Part shown: one piece after another, positions 1 to 7,028 of the stretch | Numbering within the stretch: position 1 is the first letter of the stretch | How the letters are laid out: every line of letters begins with the position of its first letter | Assembly (NCBI GenBank): GCA_003448875.1 | Contig: DLXG01000182.1 | Location: 1-10,367, forward strand | Reading direction: 5' to 3' | From: Anaerolineaceae bacterium | GTDB taxonomy: Bacteria; Chloroflexota; Anaerolineae; Anaerolineales; Anaerolineaceae | DNA length: 10,367 nt | The notes under the pieces: generated by a model | Database searches by the model: none | What the model was told of the DNA's origin: nothing | Seen by the model: the letters and a program-made list of their open reading frames with translations, nothing else | Position numbers and translations under genes: made by a program

Positions 1-852
1 TTTGCCAATCGGGCGCAGGTCAAAGTTTTCGGGGTGATCGCGGAAATACTCGCGGTGCACCCGTGTCCACACCAGCCGCCCGTCGGTATCAATGTTGACC
101 TTGGTCACGCCCAACTCGGCGGCACGGCGAAAACTGTTCTCATCCACACCCTTAGCGCCTTTGAGCTGTCCTCCGGCGGCATTGATTCGTTCCACTTCTT
201 CTTGCGGCACCGAACTGCTGCCGTGCATGACCAGCGGGAAGCCGGGCAGTTCTTTTTGGATCTCCGCCAGCACATCAAAACGCAGGCCTTGCGATCCGCT
301 GAATTTATAAGCCCCGTGGCTGGTGCCGATGGCCACCGCCAGCGAGTCACAGCCCGTACGTTCCACAAATTCGCGGGCTTTCTTGGGGTCGGTCAATTTG
401 GCATCCGCCTCATCCACCGAAACGTGTTCCTCCACTCCGCCCAGCTGGCCCAGTTCTGCTTCCACCACAACCCCTTTGGCATGCGCTGCTTCCACAACGC
501 GGCGGGTGATGGCAATGTTGGTCTCAAAGTCCTCATGGCTGGCATCAATCATCACCGATGAATAGAAACCGCTGTTGATGCAGTCGTAACAGGTTTCTTC
601 ATCACCGTGATCCAGATGAACGGCAAAAATGGCTTCGGGGAAGATTTGATCCGCCGCTCGAATCAGGGCCTCCAGCATCAGCTTATGGGTGTAAGAGCGC
701 GCGCCTTTGCTGATTTGAATAATGAACGGCGCCTGGCTGTCCAGATTGCCGCGGAACAGTCCCATGGTCTGTTCCAGATTGTTGATATTGTAGGCCCCGA
801 TGGCGTACTTACCGTAAGCGGCTTTAAATAATTCTTTGGTTGTAACAATCAT
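1..852 (-). CDS. fba: class II fructose-bisphosphate aldolase (3' end cut by window edge)
   Basis: This enzyme catalyses the reversible cleavage of fructose 1,6-bisphosphate into dihydroxyacetone phosphate and glyceraldehyde 3-phosphate in cytosolic glycolysis and gluconeogenesis. The 284 visible residues show the class II, metal-dependent layout. HLDHG (79-83) carries the likely catalytic Asp81 and metal ligand His82. EAELGQLGG (131-139) follows. The second and third metal histidines are in GTSHG (His179) and MHGSS (His210), and the phosphate/substrate segment VNIDTDGR is at 252-259. Class II aldolases of this subgroup are about 285-310 residues, so at most a few tens of C-terminal residues are missing off the left edge. 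The start at 852 is preceded by GGGAGAG about 7 nt upstream. It lies 111 bp downstream of the lipoprotein gene on the same strand, and a possible own promoter sits in that gap. Tagatose-bisphosphate aldolase belongs to the same family and cannot be fully excluded, but the overall match favours FBA. Confidence 0.93.
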   Translation of the reverse strand, partial: MIVTTKELFKAAYGKYAIGAYNINNLEQTMGLFRGNLDSQAPFIIQISKGARSYTHKLMLEALIRAADQIFPEAIFAVHLDHGDEETCYDCINSGFYSSVMIDASHEDFETNIAITRRVVEAAHAKGVVVEAELGQLGGVEEHVSVDEADAKLTDPKKAREFVERTGCDSLAVAIGTSHGAYKFSGSQGLRFDVLAEIQKELPGFPLVMHGSSSVPQEEVERINAAGGQLKGAKGVDENSFRRAAELGVTKVNIDTDGRLVWTRVHREYFRDHPENFDLRPIGK

Positions 853-948
853 CTGACACTCTCCCGTAACAAATAGGTTGAACGCTCAGACCGCAAAATC
901 AAACGGCAGGCGAAAGACAGCGGAGTTGCTGCGATCTGCGGTTATTCA

Positions 949-954
949 ATTATA
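949..954 (-). promoter_or_regulatory. candidate -10 box for the aldolase gene
   Basis: The minus strand reads TATAAT here, about 97 bp upstream of the aldolase start and just downstream of the lipoprotein stop codon. No convincing -35 box is found at 16-18 bp spacing, so this is a perfect -10 with weak support. If it is used, the aldolase transcript would have a leader of roughly 90 nt. I saw no convincing terminator hairpin between the two genes, so read-through from the lipoprotein gene is also possible. Confidence 0.35.
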
Positions 955-963
955 CCCAAATTA

Positions 964-2778
964 TCAATGACAGACACCGCTGCCGCTGTCGGTTGCGCCC
1001 ATGCCGGCCACCGGCACAAATTCCCAGTAATACCCGTTGCCTTTCAACACCATTTTCAGCACGCCATAGGTGTACAAGATGCGCTTTTCGCTGTTGGCGG
1101 CAACTTCGCCAATCCCACGCAGGCCGGCCCCGCCGGTGCCCACAATGAACTGACGGATCCCACGTTCCGGGTCGGGTTGACCATCCGGATTGAGCGGTGC
1201 GAAACGTTCGTAGTGATGATCATGGCCGTTGATGATAACATCCGCTCCGACCTCGTAAAGGGCTTTCCAGAATGGGCGCACCACCTCATTCCCGCCGCGA
1301 GTCCCCGAGGTAAACAGGGGGTAATGCCAGATTGCCAGGGTGCACAGGTTCTGATGTGCCTGCAAATCCTTGCGTAACCACTCCATTTGCGGGGAATCTT
1401 CGCCGCACCCGCCAGCATATTCGCAAACGCTGTTAAGAACGATGATGTGCCACTGCCCCAGATCATAGCTGTAATAGCCTTCGCCCGGCTGCCCGGCACG
1501 CTCGCCAAAATAGGCATAATAAGGCGCACCCTGCGAGGTGAGCAGGTCATGGTTGCCGGCTGCCGGGTAGATGCGGTCTTTGTGCCGTCCCCAGGCGGGG
1601 CCGAAACACATCTGATACTGGACTGCTGTACCCTCTTCGTTCGAATTGTCACCTGCGGTAAACACCGTGCCCGGAATTTGATCCAACAATGCGGCGGTGT
1701 ACTGGCTGCCTTCCTCGCCGCAAATGGCAATATCGCCCGCGCCCACCAAAACTGCTTCATTTTTGAAGAGCAGTTCTTCTACCAGCCCGGCGTATCCCTG
1801 CCCATTGCGCTGCAGCACTTCAAGGTAGTAACCACCGCTTTCTCCCCAAACAGCGGCGGCTTCGATGTTCATACCGCCCGCCCAGTCGTTGTAAGCCCGA
1901 ATGATCTGCAATCCTTTGGGTGCACCAGCAGCCTGCACCTGCGCCCCCCAATCCATCATGCTGCGTTCCAGCGCAGCCAGATCGCTGCCGTCCCAACTGT
2001 TCACCTGCAGGGTCAGGCTCTCAGCAGGCAGCGGCTCAATCGGTGTTTTGGGGTATAAATCCACCCACAAATCCGGCTGGCTGGAGCAGCGCTCGTAATT
2101 CTCAAAAACCTGCATGATCAGGTAAAACTTCTCTTCGCGGTTGGCCTCCAGCCAGCGGCTGACCATGCCGCAGCCATCATCCACCTCATCCACATCCGCA
2201 ATCAGGGCAATCCGGCGATCCAGCCGCAGGATATTGGGGTGCATGGCAAAGGATTGATAGATGTCGTCCAGAATCTGCTGGATGAGCCCGGCAGATGGAT
2301 CGCCTTGTTTTTCAACGTCCAGCAGAACTCCCCAGTAAAAATCCTGCTCGCGGCTGGCCTGCAGGATAGCCGCAAGGAAAGACCGCGCCCCTTCATCCTT
2401 CCAGTACATGGCTGCGGCCCGAATGCCCGCCCGTTTCATTTCCTTTACTTGTTCTTCAATCACCGCGGGATCATGCGAATCGTACTTGCCGCGCGCCGGC
2501 AGCGGGTTGATCTGCGCCCAGTCCTCCGCCTGCCATGGGTAATACAGGGCAAGCCGCAGCGGCAGGCTCAAATCGTTGGCAGCCGGCGTGGGAGTGAGGG
2601 TAAAGGTCGGCGAAGGCACAGGCGTAGCCGTCAAAACCGGTGTCACCGTTGCGGTCGGCTGACTCATCTCCGCTGTGGGGGTAGCAGGCGGCGGCGGAAC
2701 GGCACAGCCTGTCAGGCAGACCCCGAGGATTAAGAAGCACCGCCAAAGTGTGGAAAAACGCAACCGTTGAAGTTTCAT
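964..2778 (-). CDS. lipoprotein with GH99/GH71-like domain fused to a calcineurin-like metallophosphoesterase
   Basis: This is a predicted surface lipoprotein of 604 residues. It starts with a basic N-terminus and hydrophobic segment ending in the lipobox LTGC (lipidated Cys25). A Thr/Pro-rich linker follows at about 27-67. Residues about 74-325 resemble the (beta/alpha) barrel of GH99/GH71-like proteins: LALYYPW near the start, an SHDP...EEQVKEMKRAGI stretch, and RAYNDWAGG (294-302). Residues about 343-590 form a metallophosphoesterase of the purple-acid-phosphatase/calcineurin type, with GDIA (Asp349), GDN (Asp377), GNHD (408-411), WHYP (His485) and GHDHHYER (518-525). The metal-binding set looks complete, so phosphatase activity is likely, but the substrate is unknown. 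In the barrel domain the expected N-E-W-x-E-G catalytic segment reads N-D-W-A-G-G, so glycosidase activity is doubtful. I chose the start at 2778 because GGGAGG lies 6 nt upstream. The in-frame ATG at 2811 would add 11 residues and has no ribosome binding site. Confidence 0.85.
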   Translation of the reverse strand: MKLQRLRFSTLWRCFLILGVCLTGCAVPPPPATPTAEMSQPTATVTPVLTATPVPSPTFTLTPTPAANDLSLPLRLALYYPWQAEDWAQINPLPARGKYDSHDPAVIEEQVKEMKRAGIRAAAMYWKDEGARSFLAAILQASREQDFYWGVLLDVEKQGDPSAGLIQQILDDIYQSFAMHPNILRLDRRIALIADVDEVDDGCGMVSRWLEANREEKFYLIMQVFENYERCSSQPDLWVDLYPKTPIEPLPAESLTLQVNSWDGSDLAALERSMMDWGAQVQAAGAPKGLQIIRAYNDWAGGMNIEAAAVWGESGGYYLEVLQRNGQGYAGLVEELLFKNEAVLVGAGDIAICGEEGSQYTAALLDQIPGTVFTAGDNSNEEGTAVQYQMCFGPAWGRHKDRIYPAAGNHDLLTSQGAPYYAYFGERAGQPGEGYYSYDLGQWHIIVLNSVCEYAGGCGEDSPQMEWLRKDLQAHQNLCTLAIWHYPLFTSGTRGGNEVVRPFWKALYEVGADVIINGHDHHYERFAPLNPDGQPDPERGIRQFIVGTGGAGLRGIGEVAANSEKRILYTYGVLKMVLKGNGYYWEFVPVAGMGATDSGSGVCH

Positions 2779-2784
2779 TCCAAA

Positions 2785-2790
2785 CCTCCC
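2785..2790 (-). promoter_or_regulatory. strong ribosome binding site that fixes the lipoprotein start
   Basis: The minus strand reads GGGAGG followed by a 6-nt spacer and ATG at 2778. It lies inside the longer reading frame that begins at 2811, and so argues for the shorter protein, which begins with a standard lipoprotein signal peptide. Confidence 0.75.
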
Positions 2791-2849
2791 TTCCGCGTTT
2801 CTGCAATTCATTCAAACGGTTATTATTATTATTGTACTGAAAGAACAGG

Positions 2850-2855
2850 TATAAT
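2850..2855 (+). promoter_or_regulatory. candidate -10 box for the decarboxylase-glycan operon
   Basis: TATAAT lies about 50 bp upstream of the decarboxylase start in the 126-bp divergent intergenic region. The -35 region is poor (TTATTA or TATTAT at 17-18 bp). Upstream lies an AT-rich (TTA)4 tract at 2820-2833, which could help as an UP-like element. A start site near 2862 would give a leader of about 40 nt. I could not identify a convincing promoter for the divergent lipoprotein gene in the same region. Confidence 0.45.
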
Positions 2856-2904
2856 ATCCCCGTTTTGTTGGTATAGATTGAAAGAATTTAGAAATGGAGT
2901 TGAA

Positions 2905-4053
2905 ATGAGTCTGTACACGCTGGATAAGATTCACCGCCTATTAGCGGGGGCGCGGATGGAGGAAACCCCTTTTCTGCTTCTGGATGAAAACCGCCTGCGA
3001 GAAAATGCGCGCCGTTTTAAAGCCGCTTTTCCGGGCGGACGGATTTTCTTCTCGGTCAAAGCCAACAACCACCCGCAGGTGCTGCGCTTATTCGCCGAAG
3101 AAGGGATTGATTTCGATGTAGCCTCATGGGGTGAAATTGAGTACCTTGCAGCCATCGGTATACCCGCTGAACGGATGATTTTCAGCGCTCCGACCAAGAT
3201 TCCGCGCCACATCGAGCAGGCTTATCGGTTTGGCGTGCGGGTGTTTGCCTTCGATTCAGCCCTCGAAGTTGAAAAATTGGCCCGGCTTGCCCCCGGCTCC
3301 CTCTTGATGGCCCGCATGGCGGTGGATAACGAAGGCAGTTTCTGGCCGCTGGAACGCAAATTCGGTATTCAACCGGATGAGGCGCTGCACCTGTTTGATA
3401 CCGCTGTCAAACTGGGTTTAAAGCCGTATGGGCTGACTTTTCATGTCGGCTCACAAAACAGCGACCCGCTGGCGTGGGTGCGCGCGCTGGAACGGCTGCA
3501 CCCGCTCTGGCAAACCCTTGAACAAAAAGGCAGCCCCCTGGCTTGCATTAACATCGGCGGCGGGTTTCCTTCCCAATTCGATCAGCCCGTTCCGCCCGTA
3601 GACGAAATAGCCGCACAAATTCTGCGGCGCTGGCAGGGTTGGTTTGGAAAGCGGGCTCAGTTATGGGTCGAACCCGGCCGCGGACTGGTAGGTGAGGCCG
3701 GTATCATGGTCACCAGCGTCATTAACCGCGCCCGCCGCAACGGTCAGGAATGGTTGTACGTGGATACCGGCGTCTTTCACGGCTTGATTGAAGGTCTGGA
3801 AATGTTCCACTTTCCCTATAACGTCCTCAGCGAAAAACAGGATGAGACCCTCATTCCTTACACCCTCAGCGGCCCAACCTGCGACAGTGCCGATGTCATT
3901 CGCAGCGAGGTGCTTTTGCCCGCCAGCCTGACACTGGGAGACCGCCTGTACATATTCCCCGCCGGGGCTTACACCAACTCGCTGGAACAGTACAACGGCA
4001 TCCCCTTCCCGCCCGTCATCCTGACCGGCGTAAAGGCTGAAGTGAGCGTATAA
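2905..4053 (+). CDS. PLP-dependent decarboxylase, ornithine/diaminopimelate decarboxylase fold (group IV)
   Basis: This 382-residue enzyme has the alanine-racemase-type barrel plus C-terminal beta domain of Orn/Lys/Arg/DAP decarboxylases and removes the alpha-carboxylate of a basic amino acid. The Schiff-base lysine is Lys52 in SVKAN. FHVGSQ (179-184) gives the histidine that stacks on PLP. NIGGGFP (216-222) and EPGR (256-259) bind the phosphate. GPTCDSADVI (323-332) supplies the Cys-Asp pair from the partner subunit, and the GAYT segment has Tyr356. GPTCDS and the overall length fit ornithine decarboxylase better than DAP decarboxylase, so putrescine formation is the first guess. Lysine or carboxynorspermidine specificity remains possible. 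The start at 2905 has GGAG five bases upstream. The frame stays open back to 2767, but that part overlaps the divergent gene and lacks a ribosome site. It is the first gene of the plus-strand cluster, 37 bp before the glycosyltransferase. Confidence 0.85.
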   Translation: MSLYTLDKIHRLLAGARMEETPFLLLDENRLRENARRFKAAFPGGRIFFSVKANNHPQVLRLFAEEGIDFDVASWGEIEYLAAIGIPAERMIFSAPTKIPRHIEQAYRFGVRVFAFDSALEVEKLARLAPGSLLMARMAVDNEGSFWPLERKFGIQPDEALHLFDTAVKLGLKPYGLTFHVGSQNSDPLAWVRALERLHPLWQTLEQKGSPLACINIGGGFPSQFDQPVPPVDEIAAQILRRWQGWFGKRAQLWVEPGRGLVGEAGIMVTSVINRARRNGQEWLYVDTGVFHGLIEGLEMFHFPYNVLSEKQDETLIPYTLSGPTCDSADVIRSEVLLPASLTLGDRLYIFPAGAYTNSLEQYNGIPFPPVILTGVKAEVSV

Positions 4054-4090
4054 TTAAGTCTGCAAGACTATCCTCAGGCACAGGTTGGCG

Positions 4091-5062
4091 ATGGACCTAT
4101 CGGTCATCATCCCGGTTTATAACGAAGAAGAATCTCTACCCTTGCTGCATCAGGCAGTTCATCAAGCCTTAGACCCCCTCGACCTGTGCTGGGAGATGGT
4201 GCTGGTGGATGACGGCAGTCAGGATGCCAGCCCGCGCATCATCGAAAGCCTGCACCAATCCGATCCAGAGCATGTGCGCGCCGTGTTGCTGCGGCGTAAC
4301 TTCGGCCAAACCGCCGCAATTGCGGCAGGGATTGACCATTCCTGCGGCGAACTGGTGGTTTTGCTGGATGCCGACCTGCAGAACGACCCGGCCGACATTC
4401 CGCAAATGCTGGAAAAATTACAAGAGGGATACGATGTTGTCAGCGGCTGGCGGGTCAACCGTCAGGATCAATTCATCACCCGCACCCTGCCTTCGCGCAT
4501 CGCCAACTGGCTGATTTCCAAAACCACCGGCGTTTACCTGCACGATTACGGCTGCACCCTCAAAGCCTACCGCCGCGAGGTGATCACCGGCTTCAAACTG
4601 TACGGTGAGATGCACCGTTTCATTCCGGTGTATGCCCACTCAGTTGGGGCGAAGATTCTGGAAATACCGGTACGTCATCACCCCCGCCGGTTTGGCAAGG
4701 CCAAATACGGGCTGGAACGCACCGTCAAGGTGATTCTGGACTTAATCACCGTCAAGTTTCTGAGCAGTTATGGCAACAAACCCATCTACCTGTTTGGCGG
4801 AGCCGGTTTCATCCTCATTCTGATCAGCCTGATCACCCTGCTGGTCCTGTTCGTGCGGCGGGTCTTTTTCCAGATCCCTGTGCTGGATTCGCCCATTTTC
4901 CAGATGAGCACGATGGTGTTTATCCTCGGCTTCCAATCCATCCTGATGGGGCTGATTGCCGAACTACTGGTACGCACTTACCACGAATCGCAGGGCAAAC
5001 CGACCTACACCGTTCGAAAAATCCTCCCCAACAACCATCGCCTTCATGAGTCAGACCGTTGA
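4091..5062 (+). CDS. polyprenyl-phosphate glycosyltransferase, family GT2 (DPM1/GtrB-like)
   Basis: This 323-residue membrane enzyme is predicted to transfer a sugar from a nucleotide donor to a polyprenyl phosphate at the cytosolic face. The GT-A domain begins at once with SVIIPVYNEEESLP (4-17). It continues with VDDGSQD (39-45), the metal-binding DADLQNDP (93-100), the GWR segment (119-121) and DYGCTLKAYR (152-161). RHHPRRFGKAKYG (195-207) precedes the interface helices. Two membrane segments follow at about 232-256 and 270-294, as in GtrB and related DPM1-type synthases of about 310-330 residues. The sugar (glucose, mannose or an amino sugar) cannot be read from the sequence. I prefer ATG at 4091, with AGG six bases upstream. 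A TTG two codons earlier (4085) is also possible. The gene overlaps the next one by 17 bp. Confidence 0.9.
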   Translation: MDLSVIIPVYNEEESLPLLHQAVHQALDPLDLCWEMVLVDDGSQDASPRIIESLHQSDPEHVRAVLLRRNFGQTAAIAAGIDHSCGELVVLLDADLQNDPADIPQMLEKLQEGYDVVSGWRVNRQDQFITRTLPSRIANWLISKTTGVYLHDYGCTLKAYRREVITGFKLYGEMHRFIPVYAHSVGAKILEIPVRHHPRRFGKAKYGLERTVKVILDLITVKFLSSYGNKPIYLFGGAGFILILISLITLLVLFVRRVFFQIPVLDSPIFQMSTMVFILGFQSILMGLIAELLVRTYHESQGKPTYTVRKILPNNHRLHESDR

Positions 5063-7028
5063 AACCCTGCCCGCTGAACCGGTACGGAATTCGCTGGCGA
5101 TCCGCCTGTGGTTACTGCTGGCTGGTGTTTTCGGCCTGCTGACTCTGCCAGACTTGCTGGAAAAAGGCCGCTACTCCGGCTGGTTCATTGCGCGCTACTC
5201 ATGGCAATGGAGTCTGTTAATTGCCGTCTGTTTCTTCCTCAGCCTGACCAGCCTTCTGTTCTGGCTGGTTCTGCAAAGCGGCAAAAGCCAGCGCTTGGTT
5301 TTGATTTATGAACGGCTGCTTAGCCTGTTGCGGCGTTTGGGGTGGTGGAATTACCTGCTGTATGCCAGCGGCTGGCTGGTCACCGCCTTTTTCATGCGCT
5401 ACTTCTTTGTCAAGCACTTTACCGAGCTCCCTGACCGTTTATGGGTTCTGTGGATGGCAGCCGGTTTGACCAGCCTGTTCCTGCTGGCTGCCAGGCGAAT
5501 CGGTTTCTTTTGGGCAATCAGTCTGGGAATGCTGACCGGCGGCTTTCTGGCAGTATTGCTGACTTATGCCGCCAAAGTCAGTCCTTATCCCTTCACCTTG
5601 GGTTGGTCGGAGGCCAGCCGCTACTACTACGCCTCCCTGCCCTTTGCCAGACAGATTTACGGCTTCTCAATCCCGGTTTCCCCCTTACACGCCTCCCGCT
5701 ATTTGCTGCTCAGTCTGGCCTACCTCATCCCCGATTCACCCCTCTGGTTTCACCGGCTCTGGCAGGTTGTGTTGTGGATCGGCATGAATCTGGCTACCGG
5801 CTGGGCCTTGTGCCGCCGGCTGGGGCTGCGTTCCCTGCCTCTCGTGGCGGGAACCAGCCTGTGGGCTTTTCTCTTTCTGATGCAGGGGCCGGTCTACTAT
5901 CACCTGCACCTGTGCATCCTGCCGGTTCTGCTCGGTTATCATCCCCGCCGCCCCGTCCAGACCCTGCTGATGGTGATTCTTGCTTCCGTCTGGGCAGGGC
6001 TGAGTCGCGTGAACTGGTTTCCGGTGCCGGCCATGCTGGCCATCGCCATCTATCTGCTGGAAACCCCACTCCGAAATCACGCCAACTTTCTAACCTATTT
6101 TGCCCGTCCGCTGGTGTGGGGTGCCGCCGGTTTGTTGAGCGCGCTGGCCGCTCAGGCGGCCTACATTCCCCTCTCCGGCAATCAAGACCCCAGTATGTTC
6201 GCTTCGAGTTTTACCTCGTTGCTGTTGTGGCACCGGCTGCTGCCCAGTGCCACTTCCGGTTGGGGGATTTTACCGCTGGGATTATTGGTTTCGCTGCCGT
6301 TACTGACCCTGATCGCGCTCAATACCCTGCGGCGCGGTAGCGGCTGGCATCCGCTGCGCTTGCTGGGGCTGGGAGGGATCGGAGCCGTCCTGCTGATTGG
6401 CGGGCTGGTGGTCAGCACCAAAATTGGCGGAGGCAGTAATCTGCATAATCTGGATGCCTATTTTGTGGTATTGATGCTGATCGGGGCTTATTTTTTGTTC
6501 GGCAAAGCCGTGCCCGATCAATCGCCCTCGCACTTTGTCCCCTTCCGCCCCACCGTTTTGCTCCTGCTGATTCTGAGTATGCCGGTGGTCTGGTCACTGG
6601 CCGAGTTTTCGCTGCCTGCCCCAAAAGATTTGCAGCAGGCCCAGGTTACCTTGAACAGCCTCAATGAGCTGGTCGGTAAGGCCGCCCAGCGCGGTGAGGT
6701 ACTGTTCATCTCCCAGCGTCATCTGCTGACTTTCGGGTATGTGAAAGATGTGCCGCTGGTGGCCGATTATGAATTGCTTTTGCTTTCCGAGGCTTCCATC
6801 TCAAACAACCGCACTCTTTTAGAGCGCTTCTACACCGACCTGAAAAACCGCCGTTTTTCAATGATTATTGTAGACCGCCTCAACCCCAGTCTTCAGCGCC
6901 CAAAGATTGATGCCTTTGCCGAAGAGAACAACCTGTGGGTAGACCGGATCGCCTTCCCAATTCTGGAATACTACGGCGAAGAAGCCTATTTCGGCGAGCA
7001 GAATTTGCAGGTGTTGGTGCCAAAATGA
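5046..7028 (+). CDS. polytopic membrane protein of unknown function, possible GT-C-type glycosyltransferase
   Basis: I do not recognise this 660-residue protein as a named family. It has roughly 13-16 hydrophobic segments between residues 20 and 520 and a soluble C-terminal domain at about 525-660 that would follow the last membrane segment. Striking polar patches lie between helices: GWSEASRYYYASL (186-198) and SNLHNLDAYF (464-473). They could face a lipid-linked substrate. The size, topology and position directly after a polyprenyl-phosphate glycosyltransferase fit a GT-C-type enzyme (ArnT/PMT-like) that uses the polyprenyl sugar at the outer face. I see no clear Asp/Glu motif in the first outer loop that would prove it. 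The start at 5046 lies inside the end of the preceding gene, has no clear ribosome site and suggests translational coupling. The stop overlaps the next start as ATGA. Confidence 0.8.
   Translation: MSQTVETLPAEPVRNSLAIRLWLLLAGVFGLLTLPDLLEKGRYSGWFIARYSWQWSLLIAVCFFLSLTSLLFWLVLQSGKSQRLVLIYERLLSLLRRLGWWNYLLYASGWLVTAFFMRYFFVKHFTELPDRLWVLWMAAGLTSLFLLAARRIGFFWAISLGMLTGGFLAVLLTYAAKVSPYPFTLGWSEASRYYYASLPFARQIYGFSIPVSPLHASRYLLLSLAYLIPDSPLWFHRLWQVVLWIGMNLATGWALCRRLGLRSLPLVAGTSLWAFLFLMQGPVYYHLHLCILPVLLGYHPRRPVQTLLMVILASVWAGLSRVNWFPVPAMLAIAIYLLETPLRNHANFLTYFARPLVWGAAGLLSALAAQAAYIPLSGNQDPSMFASSFTSLLLWHRLLPSATSGWGILPLGLLVSLPLLTLIALNTLRRGSGWHPLRLLGLGGIGAVLLIGGLVVSTKIGGGSNLHNLDAYFVVLMLIGAYFLFGKAVPDQSPSHFVPFRPTVLLLLILSMPVVWSLAEFSLPAPKDLQQAQVTLNSLNELVGKAAQRGEVLFISQRHLLTFGYVKDVPLVADYELLLLSEASISNNRTLLERFYTDLKNRRFSMIIVDRLNPSLQRPKIDAFAEENNLWVDRIAFPILEYYGEEAYFGEQNLQVLVPK

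Noticed and set aside
34..561. Long open frame on the plus strand opposite the aldolase gene
   Set aside because: It lies antisense to a clearly conserved aldolase, its translation resembles no family, and it has no ribosome site. High GC codon bias explains the open frame.
1387..2058. 223-codon open frame antisense to the lipoprotein gene
   Set aside because: The opposite strand carries intact phosphoesterase and barrel motifs; the antisense translation is low-complexity and has no recognisable domain.
2820..2833. (TTA)4 simple repeat as a possible phase-variation tract
   Set aside because: Only four units of a trinucleotide outside coding sequence; too short to argue for slippage control, and better described as part of an AT-rich promoter region.
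2767..2904. N-terminal extension of the decarboxylase by 46 codons
   Set aside because: It would overlap the start of the divergent lipoprotein gene and contain the predicted -10 box, with no ribosome site; the ATG at 2905 has one and fits the family length.
5441..6340. 299-codon open frame inside the membrane protein gene in another frame
   Set aside because: The overlapping frame gives a coherent polytopic protein. This frame is rich in Gly, Pro, Arg and Ala without membrane or domain pattern, as expected for a frame-shifted shadow.
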